NCBI GenBank assembly: GCA_018806985.1
Contig: JADANN010000032.1
Coordinates: 3,493,501-3,557,500, forward strand
Direction of reading: 5' to 3'
DNA length: 64,000 nt
Source: Angiostrongylus vasorum
Taxonomy: Eukaryota > Nematoda > Chromadorea > Rhabditida > Metastrongylidae
Shown here: one piece after another, positions 56,161 through 64,000 of the stretch
Layout: each line of letters opens with the position of its first letter
Numbering within the stretch: the stretch's first letter is position 1
Notes under the pieces: generated by a model
Seen by the model: the letters and a program-made list of their open reading frames with translations, nothing else
What the model was told of the DNA's origin: nothing
Database searches by the model: none
Program-made: the position numbers and the translations under genes

Positions 56161-56217
56161 TCAAGACACAGTGAAACCACTGGATAGATTGAACTTGTAT
56201 ATTTAGCAAATCTTCCC

Positions 56218-56585
56218 AACGGTTTACCGCCTCATCGTGGCTGGGAGGTGTTCCTGGGTGTCGGACTACGATGTACAGCGGAGGATTCATTCCTTGGCAG
56301 GGTCTCCCGAGCTGAAAAGGAGTCCGGCGTTTCCATCAGGAAAACAAGCTAAGAGTAAACCAATACCAGGATCCACCACGATTCTGGTATCAAAGTCGCA
56401 TTTTGGCAAATCTCCCTCTGATTCACAAAGGCTGCGACTGCCTGTGGTGGTGAAGACCTGGGGCAGACTTTGACCAGGCTGACCTCAGGATTCCAAGGAA
56501 CCACAATAGCGTAACCAGCAAATTTCCGAAAAGTGGAGATTATGCTGGGGGCCCGCACAATCAGTGAAGACGGGCCATTCAAGTA
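56218..56585 (-). repeat. repeat-D copy, full length, left arm of an inverted pair
   Basis: Read on the plus strand: CGGTTTACCGCCTCATCGTG ... GGAGTCCGGCGTTTCCATC ... CTGCGACTGCCTGTGGTGG ... ATGCTGGGGGCCCGCACAATC, AGTGAAGACGGGCCATTCAAG. The last 45 bp equal the RTE 3' end. (Strand is given relative to the copy at 52825.). Confidence 0.85.
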
Positions 56586-56640
56586 TAAAGCAATTATTTA
56601 GCAAAAATTACCACTTTCCTCTGTCTTACTTATCTGCTTG

Positions 56641-57012
56641 GATATTTGGATGGCCCGTCTTCATTGGTTGTAAGGGCCCCAGCAAAACTTTCATTTTTTT
56701 CGGAATTTTGCTGGTTTAGCTATCTTGTATCCTGCAGCCCCGAGGTCACCCTGGTCAAAGTCTGCTCTAGGTCGTCACCACCACAGGCAGTCGCCGCCCT
56801 TGTGGATTAGAGGGAGATTTGCCACGATGCGACTAGTTTGATACCAGGACGGTGGTGGGTACTCTTTGCTGGGTTTCCTAATGGAAACGCCAGACTCCTT
56901 CACAGTTTGGGAGACCCTGCCGTGGGGTTGAATCCCCCCGCTGTACATCGCAGCCCAACACTCAGGAACACCTCCCAGCCACTATGAGGCGGTAAAGAGT
57001 TGGGAGGTCTTA
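56641..57012 (+). repeat. repeat-D copy, full length, right arm of an inverted pair
   Basis: TTGGATGGCCCGTCTTCATTGG to CCAGCCACTATGAGGCGGTAAAG; reverse complement of 56218-56585 with about 55 bp between the two RTE-like ends. Confidence 0.85.
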
Positions 57013-57014
57013 AC

Positions 57015-57340
57015 ATTTTGCAGTCAACAATGTACAGTATATTCGCTAATGGTCACGTGAATAGTGTACAATGTTAATAGAGTACGTAGCGGCACATCAG
57101 AGTGCAGGTGGTGTAATGTTGAGTGAGTGACAAAAGTGACAAAAGCTTATACGTTACCACACTGGTAAACGGCCAATGAATTTTTGTGCAATATTTAGTG
57201 ATAGCCGAGAAATCCTAAACGTGTTCCATACACCATGAGTGAACTAAGCTTACTCTTAATACTAACTAATTATTGAAGGACAAATTCAGATGTCATATCT
57301 GCACCATTTTTCGTCGAAGTAGCTTTCTTTAACACTTCAT
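57015..57340. other. no recognisable feature
   Basis: Nothing supported. Confidence 0.45.
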
Positions 57341-57342
57341 GA

Positions 57343-57605
57343 GGGCCCATGTGGCGCAGTGGTCGGAGGCGTCATGCAACACACTCGTGGAATCGATCCC
57401 CGCGCGCTTGGCCTATCGACTTCCATCCCTCCGGGTCGGCAAATTGGTACCAGACTTGTCTGGGCACAGGACATTGGTAGGCCACCGCGAGTAAGTATTG
57501 TAAGGGCCAGATATGCATTCAATCACCTCCAAACGATGCTTAATGAAGCCGAATTCATGGCGAATCCCTCAGGGGATTGATCAACGCTGACAGCCTTATC
57601 GTTCA
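57343..57605 (+). repeat. SINE-A copy, full length
   Basis: ATGTGGCGCAGTGGTCGGAG and GGAATCGATCCCCGCG are perfect A and B boxes; core CCGGGTCGGCAAATTGGTAC, CAGACTTGTCTGGGC; tail GGGATTGATCAACGCTGAC. A small deletion in the body. Confidence 0.9.
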
Positions 57606-57960
57606 TCCTTTTTAACATTGCATTCATGTTAAACGTTGTAATTCATTCGATAGCTCTTTCTTTACTCTCCGAAAGCACTTCTTCAATTTCTCATTTGGAA
57701 TTTACCTGTGGTAGGCCTAAAAATGAACATTCCTAATATTTCCTGCTTATTTCATCCAATCAAGGTCAAATTCGGCTGAATTATTGGGAAAATTCTGTCT
57801 GCAATTCATGTGTGAAAGTGGTTTACACGCTTCAAAGAAAAGCGTTGTATCAGCAATAACCCATCATTCCTGCGAAAACGAGGTCAATTCACTTTTACGA
57901 TGACTCCAATGCATGAAGATACTCTTTAGGCTATCAATGAATTTGCTGAAAAGTGTTTTT
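57606..57960. other. no recognisable feature
   Basis: Nothing supported. Confidence 0.45.
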
Positions 57961-57961
57961 T

Positions 57962-58330
57962 TTAATTTCACACAACCCACATTCATAACCACTGTGTGGA
58001 TCCCAGCACTACTTGTATTCGATTCGTTTCCTCTCACTCATCATCTACGAACGTCTTCGAATTCTTCGCATGTCGGTTGCGGTTGCTACTTGAGGATTGT
58101 CGTCTTCTTTGTGAATTTTACTAATCGAGTCGATTCTCCTTGGAGTCAGCCTTAGGGTAGCCAATGTGGAGCTTTCCTGCTTAGAGTGCGTGAAGTGGCC
58201 TCTTCCCAGACAAATCTGGTACCAATTTAGTGATGCCGGAGAGAAGACAAGCTTCGTGAGCCCGATTCGAGGTCGAAGCAGCTCCGTGCTTGTGATGAAC
58301 AGCATCGCTACCACCGTACCACCCACACCA
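57962..58330 (-). repeat. SINE-C copy, diverged
   Basis: Minus-oriented: TGTGTGGATCCCAGCACTAC, ACGAACGTCTTCGAATTCTT, core CAAATCTGGTACCAATTTAGTG, head CGTGCTTGTGATGAACAGC. Confidence 0.75.
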
Positions 58331-58820
58331 AAAGACTGGTGCTGAACTGATCACCTAACTCGTTTACTCGATAAGATGAATTTGTAGCAAAATTTGGGGT
58401 TATATGGTGTCACAACAAGTTTGTGCCGCCAATAACAATATGAACCTGACCGTTTCTCTAAGAACGCACATTATTTATAAGTATGTACAGTGGTGAATTT
58501 CTACCTCTTCTTTAACAATCGTACTCACATAAAGAATGAAAGAAAGGTTTTGCAGAGAAACGAGTTAGCTATCGAATAACACTTAGCATCAAAAAAATCT
58601 CAGAACATCAAATAAATAAGTATGCAAATTCCGCCCCCAGCGCTTTACTGTCTCATTATGACTGGGAGGTGTCGGCGCCTGTAGAATAGCATGTACGTTG
58701 AGGTACAACTCATCAGTTGGGTCATCCACGGTGAGGAGCTTGACAATTCCATTCAGAAACTTAGCCAACTGTAAACTTATTCTACGATCAAACTTGGTGA
58801 ATAATTGTGGTTATATTCTT
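58331..58820. other. mostly unassigned
   Basis: Only 58640-58690 is recognisable, as a short repeat-D edge (TCATTATGACTGGGAGGTG). Confidence 0.4.
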
Positions 58821-58823
58821 TCA

Positions 58824-59110
58824 AGCGGCGCATGTAGTGCAGTGATGGGAGGCGCCTTGCGATACCCAAGGGGATCGATCTCCAGCTCCAGCCTCACCAA
58901 GCCTTCCATCCCTCCGATGTCAGCAAATTGGTACCGCACTTGCCTGCTAGGATAACAACACTGGCTTGATACATCGGCAGGTCACTGCGAATCATTGTAA
59001 AGGCCAGATATGCATCTAATCACCTCCAAACGATGCTTAATGAAGTCGAATTCAGGACGCATCATTCAGGAACTGATCAACGCCGAGAGCCTTATCTTTT
59101 AACCTTTATT
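58824..59110 (+). repeat. SINE-A copy, full length
   Basis: GCATGTAGTGCAGTGATGGG, GGGGATCGATCTCC, core CTCCGATGTCAGCAAATTGG, tail AACTGATCAACGCCGAGAGC. Confidence 0.85.
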
Positions 59111-59302
59111 ATCTTTCAATCGGCAGTAAAAATAAAGGACTTTATACCAAAATACTGATGCTTTCGTTTTCCTAAAGCCGTTTGAAACTAATGAGTAGCT
59201 CAGAGTGCGGCAAGGACAGTAGAGACATAGTCACGTCATAGTGCATGGGATTACATGGCGCCATCGTCAGAGTGATAGATTCTCCAGGTCTGGTAGATAT
59301 TA

Positions 59303-59452
59303 CAACTTTTCTTAGGCATTACAAGCTTTAAAGAAAATCTTGCAAAATAGGCCATGAGCGAGTTAAAGTCAAAGATTCAACTTTTCTTAGGAATTACAAG
59401 CTTTAAGGAAAATCTTGCAAAATAGGCCATGAGCGAGTTAAAGTCAAAGATT
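59303..59452. repeat. two-copy tandem duplication, 75-bp period
   Basis: 59303-59377 and 59378-59452 differ at only about two bases (CAACTTTTCTTAGG[C/A]ATTAC...). Confidence 0.95.
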
Positions 59453-59472
59453 ATGTCAAGAATAATTATGAT

Positions 59473-59535
59473 CAACAACAACAACAACAACAACGACAAC
59501 AGCAGCAACAGCAACAACAACAACAGAGCAGCAGC
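59473..59535. repeat. (CAA)n / (CAG)n trinucleotide repeat
   Basis: CAA array with CGA and CAG interruptions. In one plus frame it would encode a polyglutamine run ending in SSSLALALQAQFVGTYKQ and a stop at about 59600, but there is no splice support, so I treat it as a microsatellite. Confidence 0.85.
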
Positions 59536-59728
59536 CTCGCATTAGCTCTACAAGCGCAGTTCGTAGGAACATATAAACAAATAATTCGTCAAGTAGTTTA
59601 AGGGTAGTGAAACTAACAAAGATCTCCATGCAGTTCGCCCATTCCAACAGTGGAGAAGCACTAATGATTCAGTATGGACAAAAATTTTCGAATACTGTAG
59701 AAAACATTTTGGTTTACACAACAATCAG

Positions 59729-59754
59729 TAGAAATTTTTGAGAAGGCGAAAACA
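59729..59754 (+). CDS. possible micro-exon of the CH-domain gene
   Basis: Between acceptor ACAATCAG and donor ACA|GTCTGG. Frame reads EIFEKAKT. Spliced to 59863 it gives IFEKAKTHGIC, the same length and spacing as the smoothelin-like AF..AE....C stretch before the L.EVDDM motif. The donor is weak and an exon of 26 nt is short. Confidence 0.3.
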
Positions 59755-59862
59755 GTCTGGACCGTCACCGCATCTCCCTATCGTGATACGCATCGAATTA
59801 TATTACTGTCTCCATCGGTTTCACGAAAGGGACCATCTGATTACCCGGACTATTTCAGAGAG

Positions 59863-59982
59863 CATGGAATTTGTCCACTTCTGGAAGTCGACGATATGAT
59901 TATGATGGGTGATCGACCCGATTGGAAATGCGTTTTCACCTATATCCAGTGCTTTTATAAAAAATTTCGAGACCATCCATAA
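59863..59982 (+). CDS. last exon, end of a smoothelin-type calponin-homology domain
   Basis: Frame: HGICPLLEVDDMIMMGDRPD, WKCVFTYIQCFYKKFRDHP, TAA at 59980-59982. LLEVDDM, M...RPDWKCVFTYIQ and the closing Y..F are the last helices of a CH domain; the PDxKCVxTYIQxxY form is typical of smoothelin and smoothelin-like proteins, which end soon after it, as here. Acceptor within TTTCAGAGAG (59852-59862): the AG at 59861-59862 gives phase 0; the stronger TTTCAG at 59853-59858 would add four bases. Together with 55203-55348 this indicates one plus-strand gene of at least 4.8 kb. Role inferred from family: actin or cytoskeleton association. Confidence 0.65.
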   Translation, partial: HGICPLLEVDDMIMMGDRPDWKCVFTYIQCFYKKFRDHP

Positions 59983-60930
59983 CTACGCTCCCACCATCCA
60001 TGTCTATAGACCTATCAATTCCCAGCATCTATTGCCGTTGCGTTTTATTGCGCATGGCTTCCCATCCTTCTGAATAACTGTACTTTATTTTACAGAGTAT
60101 TCCGTAAGAATTGTAGTGCGTAGCGCTTTCTATTTGTGGTACTCATTCTGAGCTTCATCTACTAGTTGCTACTATAGCGAAGCTATCCATACATCCCTGT
60201 GGACAGGTCTGCAGGTATATGTATCGACTCCAATGTCTTCTTCATGTCCATTTGAGTGTCTGATTCGTGATTATCTCTAGTCTCGGGATTTCTTATCCCA
60301 ATGTTTGACTTCTACATGATATATTTAGCACTACCCATGGCACTGCTGTTCGTATCATATCAGGTTTATTATTCCATGTAATTGAGCAATGTAATAGGTA
60401 ATTAGGTAGTCATTAGCAAACATCTGACACTTTCACTAAGCTGTATGCCAAGCGAAATCTTTCATTTGCGTGCTCGATAAATAAAACAAGTTCTTTCAAG
60501 AATAAAAGTTGTCAAAACAGCAGTTGCAGTGAAACACATTTTGATAAAAACAGAAGCCAATGACATAAATGAATGGGGACACATCACAACAACTGACTAA
60601 ATCCTCGGTAACTTCAGTATTTCGTGACAGAAAATAGTGCGATGACACAAGTATTCATTATCATTCTATTGCACCCATCCAACAAAGGATCCAGGTCAGC
60701 TCTGTTGTGCATTTCAGATAAATTATTAAGACCCCATCATGCTATCCCAACTAGCAATTGTTATTCGCAGGCGACTCTCGAAATGTATTGAATAACTGGC
60801 AAAACAAGGATCAAAGTGGAGCAGTTAGAAATGCGCAGCTTCGCATCCGCAGTGGGGAACACCATCTCTCGTACAGGAAAATCTACGGCACCGCTACTAA
60901 ATATTGAGGAAGAATTTGGAAAATATTGCC
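59983..60930. other. no recognisable feature; 3' flank of the CH gene
   Basis: Expected 3' untranslated region and intergenic sequence. No other exon or repeat supported. Confidence 0.45.
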
Positions 60931-60934
60931 GTTA

Positions 60935-61225
60935 ATTGTTCATTGCCGATTTGGGCTGCCCAGATCAATCCCGTTGACAGACGACTGCTGATGGGACTGA
61001 TTGATAGAACTAGCTGACAGAGAGGTAAAATGAAGGACCTGCATGGTGTGGTGGTGAACGCGTTGGCCCCTGGAAAAGGTAATAGCGCGTTCGTTCCCCA
61101 TGGCAGACACCTGCGGCCTGGAGTTTTGCAAATATCTCAGCATCATTGTGGTTGGTTGAATCACACATAATACTATGCCGTGAAGAATTGTACTAAGCAG
61201 CAAATAAAAAGTTAACATTCTAATT
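60935..61225 (+). repeat. repeat-B copy, full length
   Basis: CATTGCCGATTTGGGCTGCC, ATCCCGTTGACAGACGACTG, GTGTGGTGGTGAACGCGTTGG, GCGTTCGTTCCCCATGGC, GCAAATAAAAAGTTAAC at the end. Confidence 0.85.
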
Positions 61226-61950
61226 CGGAAAATACTTGTTTACAGTAGAAGAAAGACTAGCCAGTGCGTTCCAATATGTTGCAATTCTCTATGCTTGCAT
61301 CAATGCCTTCAAGGCACACGCCGAGCGTTCACTCATATCACACAATCTCTCCACGATGAACAGGGAAATGACGCATAACACTGCGGCTGTGTAGAGTCGG
61401 GGAACTACTCACACATAAAGAATATTCTCCATAAATATCGAATGTCTCTATCTCAACACGCACTTGTCTCGCACTGCTTTGTCATCTTCTAAGGGAAAAG
61501 CTTTCTATAAAACTCTTATTAAGATCTGATAAACCTCTGAGAGCTTCCGGTATGTCGTTTATCTAGTGTAAGCATTCACGGCTATCGCGTCGTGCTTTGA
61601 ATCAGCCTCGTCAAATTGTAGGACCCGAGAAAAATCTACCATTTCTTCTTCAGATATTCTCTCTTGACATGCCCTAGCCAAACTCCACCCACTACAGAAC
61701 AAATATAAGCAGCTTATTCAATTAGCTGGGGGCTCTTACAGTCCTCATCTTAGTCTTGGCGCCTGTATTAATTACCCTTTGCTATACCACCACATCGTTG
61801 TTACTGTACTGTTATTTCTGCTATGAACGGTTGTAACGTAGGGTTCAGATTGCGTTCTGTGAAAACATGCAAAAAGTCCCGCATGACCCATTCTTACAAA
61901 GGAGAGCAGTCAGATCGAACTAGCAACCTTGACAACTAATTGTTCAACTA
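61226..61950. other. no recognisable feature
   Basis: Nothing supported. Confidence 0.45.
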
Positions 61951-62028
61951 CGGTGTCGTTTTCTTTTTCAGCAATCGCTATACAGCACAAGTTTACTTCT
62001 AGACAAAAACACATACAACACAACAGTA

Positions 62029-62063
62029 GCTGACGTTTCGGCAGTATCGCCATCTTCAGAGCC
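62029..62063 (-). ncRNA. compact hammerhead-like ribozyme motif
   Basis: Reverse complement GGCT-CTGAAGA-TGGCGATACTGCC-GAAACGTC-AGC. Both core boxes and stem II intact. Confidence 0.6.
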
Positions 62064-62310
62064 TGGAAGGGTACATTAATGTGTATCTTCGGATCCCGCA
62101 GGTTCATATTAATATGTTATTTATTTACTACACCAAAAGCTTCAGTAACACAGAAAGATGAAAATCTGAATGGCAATCGCAAGATCAGCATCTTTCCGAT
62201 AAACCCACAGTTTTCTACATGCTTTCTACTGAGGAAGAACAGCCGCTTAAAATCTTATATAGCTGATCAGAGCACCAGCCCACATCAAAAATCGGTTCTA
62301 AGATACGGGA

Positions 62311-62781
62311 CTAGATCATGCGTGATTTCTGGGTATTCTCCCTGCTGTTCATTCTCTGATTCTTGGCAATTATCCAAAGAGCTTCAATAAGTTTTCGCGC
62401 TGATGTTTTGGCACCATATGCAAGGATAGTGACTTTTATGTTAAAATCGTTTCCGCTTTGCTTTTGTATCCTATGCGTCCCTAGTGGATTACTATGTCTT
62501 GCTTTTCGTTTGCCATCTAGGTGTTCTTTTATACGAATGCATAAAGGTCTCCCCGTTCCGCCAATATATTCATCGCCGCAGTTATTACAAGAGATCAGGT
62601 ATATCGTACCTGAACTCATGCAGCCACTGTCCCTACCGGAAGGGCAAATTACGCAGCTTTGTGTTTCGCATAGACGGTCATACGGAAGGTTACGAACTAA
62701 CTGACGACAAAGATTACTGGGTGGTATTTCAATTATCACTATATCGCTACCGATTACGCTAGGCCTGCCTTTCTTAAGCAC
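62311..62781 (-). pseudogene. GIY-YIG endonuclease domain of Penelope-like element
   Basis: About 157 codons open, co-linear with 44991-45464. The cysteine cluster (LCETQSCVICPSGRDSGC) is kept, then IYLISCNNCGDEYIGGTGRP, RIKEHLDGKRKARHSNPLG and the C-terminal tail. Here GET of the family form is GGT (E to G at the third position after YIG). It should continue from the RT on its right, but several frameshifts near 62780-62860 break the link. Confidence 0.8.
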
Positions 62782-62858
62782 CGTTTTATAGCCAAACTTA
62801 CTTCATCGCTAATAAAGGGCAACTTAAACGGGATTTTCTTCTGGCCAAACCGTTCGTT

Positions 62859-63268
62859 TTAGAACGTCACTCTTCCAACAAATTTCTCTCGTGGGGTTAG
62901 TATTTCGTAGCCATTGGAGATGGCTATTTGCCGAGCCAAGTCGCGCGATATCTCCCCCAGTTCCCTCTTCGTGCACACAGAGGTGGAGATTCGACACACG
63001 TTTCTCACAATCGCCCGCACTGTGTGTGAAGGGTGGGAAGAAAGGGAATTGACATGGTTGTTTTTGGTACATGGTTTTCGACACCATTTTGTCATGTTAC
63101 CGCTTTCTGATAAGTTAATTTGAACGTTGAAAAAAAGGGAACCAGTTTCCTTTCGCTTTCTCCCTGGTGAATTTAATCCACTCATAGTGCCCATTCGATA
63201 ATTCAAAAGATTTGTCCATCTCCTCCTGAGTAGAGAGAATGACAAAACAATCATCTGTATATGTTCTC
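62859..63268 (-). pseudogene. Penelope reverse transcriptase fragment
   Basis: Begins RTYTDDCFVILSTQEEMDKS, i.e. at the catalytic YxDD (with T for I), then FTREKAKGNWFPFF, and after a frameshift MTKWCRKPCTKNNHVNSLSS and RNVCRISTSVCTKREL. The part before the active site is lost. Confidence 0.8.
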
Positions 63269-63595
63269 GCAAAAGAAAATGGCAAGTTCATCTTCAGCTC
63301 TAAGCATTTGTTGCAGTGATGCATTTGTCATGTCCAATTCGGCAAATATAACAATGATCCTCAAGATATTGTTTAATTTCCTTGAACTCAATGCCTTGTC
63401 TTTTCTTCAACTCTTTGCCGAGATTGTTGCATTTCTCTCCAAGCCAGCGAAAGCTAGTCTCAATCTCTTCTGCTGAATTCTCTGAATCTGAATTCACACC
63501 AGAATTTGCTAGGCTTGTGCCCCAATTCGTTGAACAAAGTCGAATTCATCGGCTCAACAGTTTAAAAAACATGTTGAAGTTTAAAAACTACGTAA
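63269..63595. other. junction region between Penelope and BEL sequences
   Basis: Open on both strands for about 65-70 codons (minus: EDHCYICRIGHDKC; plus: FTPEFARLVPQFVEQSRIHR). The minus frame has a C..C..H..C cluster that could be a gag-type knuckle, but I cannot assign it. Confidence 0.3.
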
Positions 63596-64000
63596 CATGA
63601 ACCGAACATTAATATAGTTCCCGCAGCCAGTACCACACAAATCTCCTATGAGATAACCGAGTCGGAGGAAAACCCTTGGGCATTCCAGTCACCCGCTGAT
63701 AAAGAATTTATGGGATCCAACAAACAAGAGTTGCAATAACAAAATACGGCGATCTGGAAACAATTTCAAGAAACGATAGAAAAACGAGAAGACAGATACT
63801 ACGTGCGCCTTCCGTGGAAGAACGATGCAACAACGTTACCAGACAATAAAGCCATGGCAGTAAAACGATTACAAGCAATAATCACAGAATTTAAACAAGA
63901 TCCCAAGATGCTGCAAGAGTACCATGAAACAACTGGAAGTCAACTACATCAAAACATCATCGAAGAAGTTGACGAATCTAAAACATCGGACGGTTCAGTC
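63596..64000 (+). pseudogene. BEL/Pao LTR retrotransposon pol fragment, runs off the window
   Basis: One plus-strand frame, 135 codons, with a single in-frame TAA at 63737-63739. It reads EENPWAFQSPADKEF, then (after the stop) IWKQFQETIEKREDRYYVRL, PWKNDATTLPDN, KAMAVKRLQA and HQNIIEEVDESK. This is the stretch between protease and reverse transcriptase of BEL/Pao (Cer-like) pol: F..TI...gdRYyV.lPWK....LPdNk..A..RL. The RT proper should follow beyond the right edge. The element may be young, since only one lesion is seen here. Confidence 0.75.

Larger units (their letters stand above)
61955..63268 (-). mobile_element. Penelope-like element, 5' truncated
   Basis: Minus strand, in order from the right: RT catalytic part, GIY-YIG domain, untranslated part, terminal repeat with ribozyme motif. 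The copy stops abruptly at about 63268 just before the YxDD motif, the usual 5' truncation. A 34-bp segment (about 62084-62117) containing TTCGGATCCCGCAGGTTCAT interrupts the terminal repeat. Confidence 0.85.

Noticed and set aside
59456..59647. Minus-strand ORF with a long valine run, and a plus-strand polyglutamine frame
   Set aside because: Both come from the CAA/CAG trinucleotide array; no splice sites support an exon.

Overview
The window is eukaryotic and almost certainly nematode. It has no long open reading frames, operons or bacterial signals. Candidate coding pieces are short exons bounded by worm-style splice sites (TTTCAG or TTACAG acceptors, GTAAGT or GTGAGT donors, introns as short as 39 nt). 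The dispersed repeats (Penelope-like elements with GIY-YIG domains, RTE-type LINEs, a BEL/Pao LTR element and several tRNA-derived SINEs) fit a clade V parasitic (hookworm-like) nematode. That placement is inferred from the repeat style, not shown by a marker gene.

Layout. Roughly half of the sequence is recognisable mobile DNA. Four SINE-like families recur; the names are mine. SINE-A has a tRNA head with A box TGGCGCAGTGGT and B box GATCGATCC, about 270 bp, more than 20 copies. Repeat-B is about 290 bp with a tRNA-like core (best B box GGTTCGAATC), often in inverted pairs. SINE-C is about 360 bp with B box GTTCGATTC and clear 10-bp target-site duplications. Repeat-D is about 370 bp and ends with the 3' end of the resident RTE LINE. 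RTE copies lie at 8110-9693 (+), 18938-19612 (-), 36360-37560 (-), 40085-40540 (-) and 42825-43570 (+); all are broken. Penelope-like copies lie at 205-1600, 16610-17660, 43985-44530, 44607-46689 and 61955-63268, with many solo terminal-repeat remnants. A BEL/Pao pol fragment runs off the right edge (63596-64000).

The Penelope terminal repeats carry a small motif CTGAAGA / hairpin / GAAACGTC, which fits the compact hammerhead ribozymes known from Penelope-like elements. Three loci (3232-3472, 30203-30872, 44607-46689) are fold-back structures with terminal repeats facing each other.

Host genes appear only as candidate exons. The best supported are two exons of a smoothelin-type calponin-homology protein (55203-55348 and 59863-59982, +) separated by a repeat-filled interval; a two-exon ORF with an ankyrin-like motif (34310-33879, -); the 3' ends of two convergent genes (19785-19997, +, and 20287-20121, -); and a two-exon fragment ending in a C-terminal membrane segment (6135-6603, +). 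Other exon candidates are listed with low confidence. No functional tRNA, rRNA, CRISPR or bacterial feature was found.
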